Of a stretch of DNA of 64,000 nt, positions 35,154 through 43,078 are shown piece after piece; the first letter of the stretch is position 1, and the number at the start of each line of letters is the position of its first letter. The notes beneath the pieces are model-generated. The model searched no databases. It was not told the origin of the DNA and worked only from the letters and a program-made list of their open reading frames with translations. Both the position numbers and the translations under genes were made by a program. Source of the stretch: Nitrospira sp. (GTDB lineage: Bacteria; Nitrospirota; Nitrospiria; Nitrospirales; Nitrospiraceae); assembly GCA_018242665.1 (NCBI GenBank), contig JAFEBL010000002.1, positions 62,001 to 126,000 on the forward strand. Reading direction: 5' to 3'.

Positions 35154-35182
35154 CTGACATTCGAGATCGAGGTGTATATACT
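35154..35182 (+). promoter_or_regulatory. Sigma-70 promoter for pgm
   Basis: CTGACA (35154-35159), 17-base spacer, TATACT (35177-35182). Start point near 35189, 48 bases before the ATG with GAGG as ribosome site. Confidence 0.68.
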
Positions 35183-35236
35183 GAGCGCGATCCGACCTGA
35201 TCCTCATCGTCCATCACCAACCCTATTGAGGCATCC

Positions 35237-36889
35237 ATGGCTCACCATCCCCGCGCCGGCCAACCGGCACAACCGGAACAGCTGGTCGATCTCCTCAAGC
35301 TCGAACAAGCCTATTATCAGGAGATCCCCGATCCCTCCGATCCTCAGCAACGAGTGAGTTTCGGCACTAGCGGACATCGCGGGTCATCGCTCAAGCGGAC
35401 TTTTAACGAGGCACACATCCTCGCCATCACGCAGGCCATCTGCGAGTACCGCACCAAGATGGGCACGACCGGCCCACTCTACATCGGCAAGGATACCCAT
35501 GCCCTGTCCGCTCCGGCACAACGAAGCGCACTGGAGGTCCTGGCCGCAAACGGGGTTCACGTCCGTCTCGATCAACAGGATGGCTACACCCCCACTCCCG
35601 TGATATCTCATGCCATCCTCACCACCAATCGTGGGCGGACCGCGGGCCAGGCCGATGGCATCATTGTGACGCCTTCGCATAACCCGCCCGAGGATGGCGG
35701 ATTCAAATACAATCCTCCCCACGGCGGGCCAGCCGACACCGACGTGACGAAGGTGATCGAGAATCGGGCCAACGAATTGCTGGCGGCCAAGTTGCACGGA
35801 GTGAAGCGATTGCCCTACGAACAGGCACTGAAGGCCTCCACAACCTCGCGCCATGACTTTGTCGGGGCCTACGTGGCCGACCTGGCCCATGTGGTCGATC
35901 TCAACCGGATCAAGGCGACCAAGCTGCGTCTCGCTGTCGACCCGCTTGGCGGCGCAGCCGTGGCCTACTGGCGTCCCCTCGCCGAACGCTATGGGCTCGA
36001 CTTGCAGATCGTCAACGAGTCGGTCGATCCAACCTTTCGCTTCATGACGCTGGATTGGGACGGCAAGATCCGCATGGATTGTTCCTCGCCCCACGCCATG
36101 GCATCCCTGATCACATTGAAAGACCGGTTCGATCTCGCCTTCGGCAATGATACCGATACGGATCGACACGGCATCGTCACCCCCGGCGCGGGATTGATGA
36201 ACCCCAACCACTATCTGGCCGCGGCGATCGCCTATCTCTTTGCCCATCGCCCCGGCTGGCAGTCCGATGCAGGTATCGGCAAAACCGTGGTCAGCAGCAG
36301 CATCATCGACCGCGTGGCCCAATCACTCACACGCCGGTTAGTCGAAGTGCCGGTCGGCTTCAAATGGTTCGTCCCAGGACTCAGCGATGGTTCCTTGGGA
36401 TTCGGTGGAGAAGAAAGCGCCGGCGCCGCGTTCCTGCGCCTCGACGGCACTACCTGGGTGACCGACAAGGACGGCATCATCATGGACCTGCTGGCGGCGG
36501 AAATGCTCGCGGTGACCGGGAAAAATCCTGCGGAGTTGTATGCGGAATTAACGGCGCGACTCGGCGAGCCGATCTATGAGCGGATTGATGCCCCGGCCAC
36601 CAGAACACAAAAGGCCGCGCTGCAAAAGTTTTCCCCGCAGCAAGTCCGGAGTAAGGAACTCGCAGGAGAACCAATCACTGCCATGTTGACAGAAGCGCCG
36701 GGCAACCACGCCGCTATCGGCGGGCTCAAAGTCACCACGGCCAACGGATGGTTTGCCGCACGCCCGAGCGGCACCGAGGAGGTGTATAAGCTCTATGCGG
36801 AGAGTTTCAAGGGGCAGGCCCACCTCCGCCGGATTCAGGAAGATGCGCAGGCCCTAATCGGTCAGGTATTCGCCGCTGCTGGAGCCTAA
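35237..36889 (+). CDS. pgm: Phosphoglucomutase (alpha-D-glucose-specific)
   Basis: Interconverts glucose 1-phosphate and glucose 6-phosphate, linking glycolysis to glycogen and sugar-nucleotide synthesis. The 550 residues match the E. coli Pgm type: substrate motif SFGTSGHRG near residue 37, catalytic phospho-serine loop [11 protein letters not shown], metal-binding DTDTDRHG, sugar-binding GGEESAG, and phosphate-binding [10 protein letters not shown] near the C terminus. The ATG at 35237 follows GAGG. It stands divergent from the glutaredoxin-like gene, with no glycogen genes close by. Confidence 0.96.
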   Translation: MAHHPRAGQPAQPEQLVDLLKLEQAYYQEIPDPSDPQQRVSFGTSGHRGSSLKRTFNEAHILAITQAICEYRTKMGTTGPLYIGKDTHALSAPAQRSALEVLAANGVHVRLDQQDGYTPTPVISHAILTTNRGRTAGQADGIIVTPSHNPPEDGGFKYNPPHGGPADTDVTKVIENRANELLAAKLHGVKRLPYEQALKASTTSRHDFVGAYVADLAHVVDLNRIKATKLRLAVDPLGGAAVAYWRPLAERYGLDLQIVNESVDPTFRFMTLDWDGKIRMDCSSPHAMASLITLKDRFDLAFGNDTDTDRHGIVTPGAGLMNPNHYLAAAIAYLFAHRPGWQSDAGIGKTVVSSSIIDRVAQSLTRRLVEVPVGFKWFVPGLSDGSLGFGGEESAGAAFLRLDGTTWVTDKDGIIMDLLAAEMLAVTGKNPAELYAELTARLGEPIYERIDAPATRTQKAALQKFSPQQVRSKELAGEPITAMLTEAPGNHAAIGGLKVTTANGWFAARPSGTEEVYKLYAESFKGQAHLRRIQEDAQALIGQVFAAAGA

Positions 36890-36932
36890 CCGGCTGGGTA
36901 AGCGGTCCAACTGGATGCCTGCCGGCGCCGCT

Positions 36933-36955
36933 CTACCCGGGCAGACTCCGGGTAG
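36933..36955. terminator. Perfect hairpin after pgm
   Basis: CTACCCGG (36933-36940) pairs with CCGGGTAG (36948-36955) with a 7-base loop. It begins 43 bases after the pgm stop. No T-run follows; a Rho-independent role is uncertain. Confidence 0.4.
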
Positions 36956-36978
36956 GATCGAGAGCGCTCCGGACCAGC

Positions 36979-36984
36979 TATACT
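36979..36984 (+). promoter_or_regulatory. -10 element before the NlpC/P60-like lipoprotein gene
   Basis: TATACT ends 10 bases before the ATG at 36994, with AAGG in between as ribosome site. No good -35 is seen (GATCGA). If used, the leader would be very short. Confidence 0.3.
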
Positions 36985-36993
36985 TAAGGCAAT

Positions 36994-37668
36994 ATGCCGG
37001 TATTGTCTCGCATCCTGATCAGCCTGGCCTTGGTCGCCGCATTGAACGCCTGTGCGGCCCCCTCATCGCAGGGCCCCCGCCGGGCGGTGACACCGTTGCC
37101 TGATTGCTGCCGTACCACGAAAGCCGATGCACGCCAGCAGGCCATCGTCCGGACCGCGGTGAACCTGGTCGGCGCCAAGACGATTGAGAGCCAGGGTCGG
37201 CGTATCAGCTATGATTGCGCCGGCGTCACGCGCGCCATCTATCTCGCCCATGGCATCGACCTCTACGAGGGCGTCGCTACCGAAGGGCCATCCAACGGCG
37301 TGGGCCTCATATACAGCCATCTCCGGAAACATGGCCGTCTCCACCGGGGGCCGATCGTGCAGGCCGGCGACCTGGTCTTCTTCGACAATACGTGGGACTT
37401 CAACGGAGACGGCCTCGTCAATGATCCCCTCACGCATGTGGGGATCGTGGAGGCGGTCGAGGGCGACGGGACCATCGTCTTTATCAGCCGGGTGGCCGGG
37501 GCCATCGAGCGATATCGAATGAATGTCGCGCAACCCCATCTCCACCGTGCCGCCGACGGTCGGATCCTCAATGACTTTATGCGCCGGAAACACTGGCGTG
37601 ACGGAGAGCAGACGGCCTACCTGACCGGCGAGTTATTTGCGGCCTTCGGCACCAGAGTGGTAGAGTAA
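36994..37668 (+). CDS. NlpC/P60-like lipoprotein (putative peptidoglycan endopeptidase)
   Basis: A 224-residue lipoprotein with signal and lipobox ([15 protein letters not shown], Cys20). The catalytic Cys of an NlpC/P60-like papain fold appears in [16 protein letters not shown], and the partner His in [28 protein letters not shown] precedes that His as in family members. Such enzymes usually cut peptide stems in the cell wall. Lipid attachment would place it in the envelope. The gene sits alone between pgm and yacG with a short leader. Confidence 0.78.
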   Translation: MPVLSRILISLALVAALNACAAPSSQGPRRAVTPLPDCCRTTKADARQQAIVRTAVNLVGAKTIESQGRRISYDCAGVTRAIYLAHGIDLYEGVATEGPSNGVGLIYSHLRKHGRLHRGPIVQAGDLVFFDNTWDFNGDGLVNDPLTHVGIVEAVEGDGTIVFISRVAGAIERYRMNVAQPHLHRAADGRILNDFMRRKHWRDGEQTAYLTGELFAAFGTRVVE

Positions 37669-37688
37669 CAGGCACCACCAGCCAGCAG

Positions 37689-37907
37689 GTGCACCCCTTG
37701 TCCCCTTCTCCTTCTTCACCATGCCGATGCCCCGAATGCCAGGGACCAACAACCTGGGAAGGGAATCGCTGGCGTCCGTTCTGCTCCGAACGTTGTCAGC
37801 TGATCGATTTGGGCGCTTGGGCGGGTGAGCAATACCGCGTGGCAGGGCCCAGCCTGACAGTGGGTGGATCGGAATTCTCTGCACCGGACAATGACCGACC
37901 GGCCTGA
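37689..37907 (+). CDS. yacG: Zinc-binding DNA gyrase inhibitor YacG
   Basis: YacG is a small zinc protein that binds and inhibits DNA gyrase. The 72 residues have the zinc knuckle [20 protein letters not shown] and [17 protein letters not shown], four cysteines as in the family, and the usual conserved LGAWA. The start is GTG at 37689; the first ten residues are Ser/Pro-rich and could be dropped if a later start is used. It is 20 bases after the NlpC/P60-like gene. Confidence 0.88.
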   Translation: MHPLSPSPSSPCRCPECQGPTTWEGNRWRPFCSERCQLIDLGAWAGEQYRVAGPSLTVGGSEFSAPDNDRPA

Positions 37908-37913
37908 ACTCCT

Positions 37914-38288
37914 CTATTCGCAGCGGCAGTTGGCTTTGTAGTCCATACACATCGGACCGAAGCTTCGTTCGCAATCGCAGCTACACTTCGGCGTCTTATC
38001 GGCGGGGCAGGTGATCTGGCAGGTTTGCTTGATGCCCATGCCGCACGACACAATCTCACAGGAATTGGATCCCTCGGCCATCAGCAGCGGCAATGACGGC
38101 TCCACCGGAGCCGGTGTCTGCTGCAACACCGTGGTGCGGCTTACCGGTGCTTGCGTAGAGGGTGGACCATCCGAGGCCCCCACGAGCTCTGCCTGCACCG
38201 GCGCAGTCATACCAGTCCATGCCACGAAGCACGACACCAATACGGTGGCGGCCATCGTTCGAATGTCTCGCAGTCCCAGCTTCTCCAT
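37914..38288 (-). CDS. Exported cysteine-rich protein of unknown function
   Basis: A 124-residue protein. Signal peptide ends near ALA-like APVQA (VLVSCFVAWTGMTAPVQA). A Pro/Ser-rich linker follows, then a Cys-rich C-terminal domain with about ten Cys (SCEIVSCGMGIKQTCQITC, CSCDCERSFGPMC, NCRCE). Such density suggests several disulfides or metal sites in the periplasm or outside. ATG 38288 has AAGGAGG upstream. Family not recognised. It ends close to yacG, convergent with it. Confidence 0.72.
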   Translation of the reverse strand: MEKLGLRDIRTMAATVLVSCFVAWTGMTAPVQAELVGASDGPPSTQAPVSRTTVLQQTPAPVEPSLPLLMAEGSNSCEIVSCGMGIKQTCQITCPADKTPKCSCDCERSFGPMCMDYKANCRCE

Positions 38289-38354
38289 GAGGCCACCTCC
38301 TTATCCGAGGGCGCCAGGATAAGAAGAATCCTGTGTGAAATCAAGGCCCGCCTG

Positions 38355-39563
38355 TCAGGCCATCACATCAAGCACCGGATAACGCCCGGGACCGATCGAC
38401 GCTCCCGGCAATCCCCACCACTTCTCACTCATCGTCGCATACAGGCTTCGAAAATCCACGGAATGCTTCAGGTCGCCTTCCTGCAGAGCTGATAGTGAAG
38501 GAGCAGTGCCATAGAGCCCGCCCTTCACCCGGCCACCCATGAGCAGATGCGGCGCCGCTGTGCCATGATCAGTACCACGGCTGGCGTTCTCGGCCACTCG
38601 CCGGCCGAACTCGGAATACGTCATCACGAGTATGTCCTTCCAGAGTCCCTGCCGTTCCATCGCTGCCCGGAAGGCCACCAACCCCTGGGCCAGTTCCTCC
38701 AATAGTCGGTGATGAGCTGTGAGTTGACCGGCGTGGGTATCGAAACTCCCATGGGTGACTTTGATCACGGCAACCGGAACCTTTGCAGCAATCAGCCTGG
38801 CGGCGACTTCCAGTTGTTTTCCGAATTTATTCGAAGGGAAGTCGACCGCGAGCGGCGGCACCTGTTGCATCCGCTGCTGCAAATCGGTCGCGGCCTGGGA
38901 GATCTCGCGCCGAACTTCCAGAATATGGGCGAGCGCGCGATTCGTCGTAGACACAGACAGCGGTGTGACCGATCCAGCCTGATACAGAAACTGAGCGGGA
39001 TCGTGGAGCGAAATGGTCCGGGCTTGTCCGCCGCTTAACGGACCGGCATCTCCCTTTCCCAGCAGAATCCCCTCTGCCGTAAACCGCGCGGGCAATGGAT
39101 AACGTTGGAACAACCCCGACAGCCACCCCTGATCCAGGACTTGCTCACTGTCGGAAGCGGTGTCCCAAATCTCGATTGAGCGGAAATGCGATCGGTTCGG
39201 CCTGGGATAACCGACGCCTTGCACCCAGGCCAACTCGTTGCCTTCCCACAGTGGCATCAGCGGCGACAGTGCCGGGTGCAGTCCCACTGTGGGGGTCAGC
39301 TGACGGACCTGCTCGCGTGGAATGGCCAATTGGGGGCGTGCTCGATAATATGCGTCACTTTCATAGGGGATGAGAGTATTGAGCCCGTCGTTCCCTCCAT
39401 GCAGCTCGACCAGCAGCAGGGTGCGTTCGCGCATAGATACCGCGCTGGACAACTCTCGCGCGTCCTCCGCCCCTGCCCACACCCATGCGGAAGGTCGCCA
39501 GAGGACAATCGGCAGTGCCATGGCGGCCTTTAGAAATGCGCGGCGATGTATTCCGTTCGTCAT
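38355..39563 (-). CDS. DUF1501 protein with Tat-type signal
   Basis: A 402-residue DUF1501 protein. The N terminus has a twin-arginine type signal (HRRAFLKAAMALPIVLW), then LLLVELHGGNDGLNTLIPY, the DUF1501 opening, and TYSEFGRRVAENASRGTDHG and HLLMGGRVKGGLYG near the C terminus. DUF1501 belongs to the alkaline-phosphatase-like superfamily and is usually exported folded. It starts 9 bases downstream of its DUF1800 partner. What it acts on is not established. Confidence 0.9.
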   Translation of the reverse strand: MTNGIHRRAFLKAAMALPIVLWRPSAWVWAGAEDARELSSAVSMRERTLLLVELHGGNDGLNTLIPYESDAYYRARPQLAIPREQVRQLTPTVGLHPALSPLMPLWEGNELAWVQGVGYPRPNRSHFRSIEIWDTASDSEQVLDQGWLSGLFQRYPLPARFTAEGILLGKGDAGPLSGGQARTISLHDPAQFLYQAGSVTPLSVSTTNRALAHILEVRREISQAATDLQQRMQQVPPLAVDFPSNKFGKQLEVAARLIAAKVPVAVIKVTHGSFDTHAGQLTAHHRLLEELAQGLVAFRAAMERQGLWKDILVMTYSEFGRRVAENASRGTDHGTAAPHLLMGGRVKGGLYGTAPSLSALQEGDLKHSVDFRSLYATMSEKWWGLPGASIGPGRYPVLDVMA

Positions 39564-39572
39564 CCCAAGCCC

Positions 39573-40895
39573 TCACTTCACGTGATAGACCGGATCGAGC
39601 ACCAATTGATGAATGGCCTGACCACGATCTTCGTCCGATGCCACGGGCTGCACCGGCGGCAACGGTAGCAGCGTGGCCTGCACCAGATCCAACGGTTCGG
39701 TCGTGAGCCAGTTCATCCCGTGCATCTGCGTCATCTCACCCATGCCTTGGGGATGGCCCAGCTCATGGCCGCGGATCATCCGATGCAGAATCTGTGTCCG
39801 ATCCAGCCAGGTCGACGTGGTGATCCAGCGGGTGCCGCCCGGCCAACCCTTCACGTTCGGTGGATCGAACAGGTCCTGGCCGATGCGGCGGGCCGCGCCG
39901 ATCAGATGCGAGGAATCCTCTACCGGCAGATTGAAGAGCCGCGTCGTGCCGACGAGCAATTCCACCGGGGATTTGACCAAGATCCCGCGATTCTCCCGTG
40001 CCCAGAACTGCGGCGTCAACAGCAGGTCGTGCAACAGACCCGCCGTTTCGTAATTACTGCGCTTGAACGATTCGGCAAGGCGGTCCACTTCCGCCCGGTC
40101 TGGTTGATCGGACACAAACTCCTTCCAGAGTTTGCCGACCAGATAACGTGCGACCTGGGGTTGCTCCAGCGTGAGGGAGAGGATGTCATCACCCTCGAAG
40201 CGGCCGGTCTTGCCGAACACCACCTTCTGGCCGTCGTCGAAATGCCGCAGGTCGACACGAAACGCCCCGGTTCGCAGATCGAGATGCCAACCGGCAAATG
40301 CCCGCGCCGCTTCCTTGATATCCTGCTCGTGATAGTGGCCTTCGCCAAGCGTGAACAGTTCGAAGAGTTCACGCGCGAAGTTTTCGTTCGGATGTTCTCT
40401 GCGGTTCGTCTGCGTGTCCAAATAGAGGAGCATGGCCGGGTTCTTGGCGATGGCATGCAGCAATGTTCGGAATGATCCCACCGCATACAGTCGCAACAAC
40501 ACATTCTGCTGATGGAGAAACGCAGGCCATCGGACCTTGTGCAAACTGGACGTGAAATGGTTATGCCAGAAGAGCGTCATCCGCTCCAGGAACGGACTGG
40601 AGGTCGTGATGAGTTCGTGATACCACCAGGTTTTCAGTTCCTGGCCTTGATGTTTCAGTTGTTCATGGAAGGCATGCCGTTCTCGCTCACTCCATTGTTG
40701 CCGAACACGAGGCAAGGGAGGCAGTTGATGAACCCAGGTCGGCGGCGGCGTGCGCGCCTTGTTGGTGGAGATCGCGAGCACCTGCGCGACCGCAGCCCGA
40801 CGATCCATCGCCATGAGCCGGCGAATCTCGTCGGGAGTGCCGCCGAACCCGGTGCGGGACAGGAAGTGACGGGCTTCGTCGAAGGTCAACGTCAT
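39573..40895 (-). CDS. DUF1800 protein
   Basis: A 440-residue DUF1800 protein. Family landmarks: ARHFLSRTGFGGTPDEIRRL, MTLFWHNHFTSSLHKV, NENFARELFELFTLGEGHY, and VKGWPGGTRWITTSTWLDR near the end. DUF1800 and DUF1501 genes are widely paired; function is unknown, though secreted or surface roles are likely. No clear signal peptide is seen. ATG 40895 is used. It is the first gene of the pair. Confidence 0.92.
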   Translation of the reverse strand: MTLTFDEARHFLSRTGFGGTPDEIRRLMAMDRRAAVAQVLAISTNKARTPPPTWVHQLPPLPRVRQQWSERERHAFHEQLKHQGQELKTWWYHELITTSSPFLERMTLFWHNHFTSSLHKVRWPAFLHQQNVLLRLYAVGSFRTLLHAIAKNPAMLLYLDTQTNRREHPNENFARELFELFTLGEGHYHEQDIKEAARAFAGWHLDLRTGAFRVDLRHFDDGQKVVFGKTGRFEGDDILSLTLEQPQVARYLVGKLWKEFVSDQPDRAEVDRLAESFKRSNYETAGLLHDLLLTPQFWARENRGILVKSPVELLVGTTRLFNLPVEDSSHLIGAARRIGQDLFDPPNVKGWPGGTRWITTSTWLDRTQILHRMIRGHELGHPQGMGEMTQMHGMNWLTTEPLDLVQATLLPLPPVQPVASDEDRGQAIHQLVLDPVYHVK

Positions 40896-40949
40896 AGGCC
40901 TCGTCCATCACATGCGGTGATCGCTAGACAACAGAACGCTTCATCGTGG

Positions 40950-41022
40950 CTCAGGTTGACAGGTAGGTCTGCCTTCTCGAGACCTGGTAACAATCCGAGT
41001 AGCGCAGACCTGAGCAGTTTTT
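40950..41022 (+). promoter_or_regulatory. Competing hairpins and T-run before the lipoprotein gene (attenuator-like)
   Basis: GCAGACCTGAG (41004-41014) can pair either with AGGTCTGC (40965-40972) or CTCAGGT (40950-40956), and AGGTCT at 40965 can also pair with AGACCT at 40980. Five T's follow at 41018-41022, 12 bases before the ATG at 41035. The region also contains TTGACA at 40955. The alternative pairings look like an attenuator, but no promoter is certain. Confidence 0.35.
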
Positions 41023-41034
41023 GTAGGATCACCC

Positions 41035-41469
41035 ATGCGCTCAATCATATTGTTATGTATCGTCCTGCTCACCACCACTGTCATCAGCAGTTGCGGGACA
41101 ACACCGAGCAGCAAACTCACCGGTGCGGTACGTTACTTCAACATCCGAGCAGACATTGCCCCTCGGCAGCTCATCGCACAGATCGGCGACGAGATTCGTT
41201 GGCAAAATCTGAATCCTGAGCCAGTCCGGCTGCGCCTGCTCGGAGAGGGAAACCTCGTGCCCATCGAATGTGGAAAAGGCTTCTCGCAGTTCGGAGTGGT
41301 GCAGGACACGGTCACGATCGCGCCATTGCAGTATGCCAGCCTCTGCTTCGGCAAAGCAGGCACGGTCCGGTTCAATGTCTGGCTTGACGCCGACAACCCA
41401 CAAGGCGCCATGACTCCCACCGGCAGCATCCGCATCGAGCCTCGCGGATCCCTCAAGCGAAACTCCTGA
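41035..41469 (+). CDS. Lipoprotein with a possible cupredoxin-like beta domain
   Basis: A 144-residue lipoprotein with lipobox LLTTTVISSCG (Cys20). The rest is beta-rich: LIAQIGDEIRWQNLNPEPVR resembles the cupredoxin strand pair, and SLCFGKAGTVRFNVWLD resembles the copper-ligand hairpin, although the full set of ligands is not clear. It may be a small copper- or haem-linked envelope protein, but function is unproven. It lies alone downstream of an attenuator-like leader and convergent with a proline-rich exported protein. Confidence 0.72.
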   Translation: MRSIILLCIVLLTTTVISSCGTTPSSKLTGAVRYFNIRADIAPRQLIAQIGDEIRWQNLNPEPVRLRLLGEGNLVPIECGKGFSQFGVVQDTVTIAPLQYASLCFGKAGTVRFNVWLDADNPQGAMTPTGSIRIEPRGSLKRNS

Positions 41470-41521
41470 CAGACGTCTAGGACCATTCTTCAGGCAGGCC
41501 TGTTGCTTCGGCGGGTAATTG

Positions 41522-41944
41522 TCAGCAGGGAATATTGATGGCTGGATCGCAGAAGAGCGGCGGAATCACGGTGGGGCGCATATACCGTGAGGCGGGATCC
41601 TGTGATCCCATCGGAGCGTTCAGCGTCGGCCCGCCGGTCATACCGGGCAACCCTTTGCCGATCGTTCCAAACAACTTGCCTTGACTGGAAGGAATGGTAT
41701 TGCTTTGGGGCGCGCTGGCCCCGGATGCGGTCGAGGTGATGGTCGATTGTTGCGCAAAGGGATTCTGAATCAGCGGCTGGGTTCCCGGCATTTGAGGCGT
41801 CTGCCCCGGTTGCGACTGTTGGAGGGAAGGAGGGGCTGTCGTCTGCGCGGGCACGAACGACGGCGTCAGGGATAACAAAGCGCAGAGCCCGAGCCCTGCC
41901 ATCTGCGCATGGACCGTCCATCTGCCGCGACGATGCTGCCTCAC
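41522..41944 (-). CDS. Exported Pro/Gln/Thr-rich protein of unknown function
   Basis: A 140-residue protein: signal peptide (GLGLCALLSLTPSFVPAQ), then a low-complexity region rich in Pro, Gln, Ser and Thr (QQSQPGQTPQMPGTQPLIQ), and a short C-terminal tail with two Cys (PPLFCDPAINIPC). Start is GTG 41944, or ATG 41902. Its composition resembles the exported 134-residue protein at 54.3 kb. No fold is recognised. Confidence 0.55.
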   Translation of the reverse strand: MRQHRRGRWTVHAQMAGLGLCALLSLTPSFVPAQTTAPPSLQQSQPGQTPQMPGTQPLIQNPFAQQSTITSTASGASAPQSNTIPSSQGKLFGTIGKGLPGMTGGPTLNAPMGSQDPASRYMRPTVIPPLFCDPAINIPC

Positions 41945-41963
41945 CCTACCCTCGCTCCCGGCG

Positions 41964-43070
41964 CTAATCCAGCCAATCCTTCTCTTTCAACTTGCGTGGC
42001 AGATATTTCTTGGTCAAGTACTGGAAATCCTTATTCGCCAGCGCGTCCAGTTCGTACTTGAGGCCGCTGGTCAGCATCCGTTTGATTTCCTGCTGCCAGG
42101 CCGGTTTCTGGAACCATTGATAGTTCAACAGCTCCTTGGCGCGGGTGATGTCCTTCTCATTCAGCTTAATACCGACATTGCGCGGCAACTCGTACCGCTC
42201 CGGGTCCGCGCTGGATAAGCCGATAAATTTCGCCTTGGGAATGGCCATGCGCTGGCTCTCAAAGGCGAGATTGATCGACCCCTGCTTCACCACGGAATAG
42301 ATATAGTATCCCCAAGGATCATTGTCCACCAGCACATAGACCGGCAGTTTGTATTCTTCGTGCAGGCGTCGCGCCAGCCTTCGCACGCCGCGCGGCGGCT
42401 GCCCGTTTCCCGTCAGCAAGACACAGTTGTAGCGCCGCCAGAACTTGTCTTCAGAGAGCCGGTTCCACTGGGTGCCTTTTTCAACCAGCAGCAGAAAATC
42501 CGCGGTGCAGCGGCGGATTTCCAAATATTCCGGCTCGACAATGGAGGGCACGGAATAGCCCCCCTTTCCTAATTTGGCGCAATCCACCCGGTCGCCGTCA
42601 TCGCCGAAGACCACCGGTCCCACAATGCTGCCGCTGTTTTCCGCCCGCACATGGAGTTCTTCACGCAGCGCGATGAGCGACACTTCCAGATCTTCGATGA
42701 TCGGATCGGACTCGTCCTGCGTATCGAACGTGTTCTCGTGCGAATCTTGAATCGTATGCTTGGTCCGATAATAGATTTCCCTGAGTGAGGTCGTGAGATC
42801 GGCTTGCTGCAACTCGGCTAGTGCATCCGCCACCAGCATCGTCTGCATGAATTTCTTCGCCATGCCGACGTTAAAAAACGTGCGGGCTTGTTTCTTCTCA
42901 CCCATCTCGATCAATCCCTTACGGGGATTGAATGACACATTCGACAAGGCGCGAATCGGAATCTCAAAGGTTGGGTCTTTGGCTCGTTGTGCCGCCGAGA
43001 TCACGACATCGGCCATACCGACGAGCTTCTTGCCCACGATGCCAGTTTTCTTGGGTTTCGCCTGTGCCAT
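41964..43070 (-). CDS. top6A: DNA topoisomerase VI subunit A (Spo11-like)
   Basis: Catalytic subunit of topoisomerase VI, a type IIB enzyme that cuts both strands and is mainly archaeal. The 368 residues contain the 5Y-CAP domain with catalytic Tyr in LREIYYRTKHTIQD (near 100) and a Toprim domain (DFLLLVEKGTQWN, YVLVDNDPWGYYIYS with the acidic metal ligands). The C-terminal segment (KRMLTSGLKYELDALANKDF, then QYLTKKYLPRKL) matches Top6A. It starts 8 bases after the top6B stop. A bacterial Topo VI is uncommon, though known in some lineages. Confidence 0.95.
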   Translation of the reverse strand: MAQAKPKKTGIVGKKLVGMADVVISAAQRAKDPTFEIPIRALSNVSFNPRKGLIEMGEKKQARTFFNVGMAKKFMQTMLVADALAELQQADLTTSLREIYYRTKHTIQDSHENTFDTQDESDPIIEDLEVSLIALREELHVRAENSGSIVGPVVFGDDGDRVDCAKLGKGGYSVPSIVEPEYLEIRRCTADFLLLVEKGTQWNRLSEDKFWRRYNCVLLTGNGQPPRGVRRLARRLHEEYKLPVYVLVDNDPWGYYIYSVVKQGSINLAFESQRMAIPKAKFIGLSSADPERYELPRNVGIKLNEKDITRAKELLNYQWFQKPAWQQEIKRMLTSGLKYELDALANKDFQYLTKKYLPRKLKEKDWLD

Positions 43071-43078
43071 AAACTGTC

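Noticed and set aside
35384-36322. 312-codon minus-strand frame inside pgm
   Set aside because: Antisense to a clear phosphoglucomutase; no ribosome site or known sequence.
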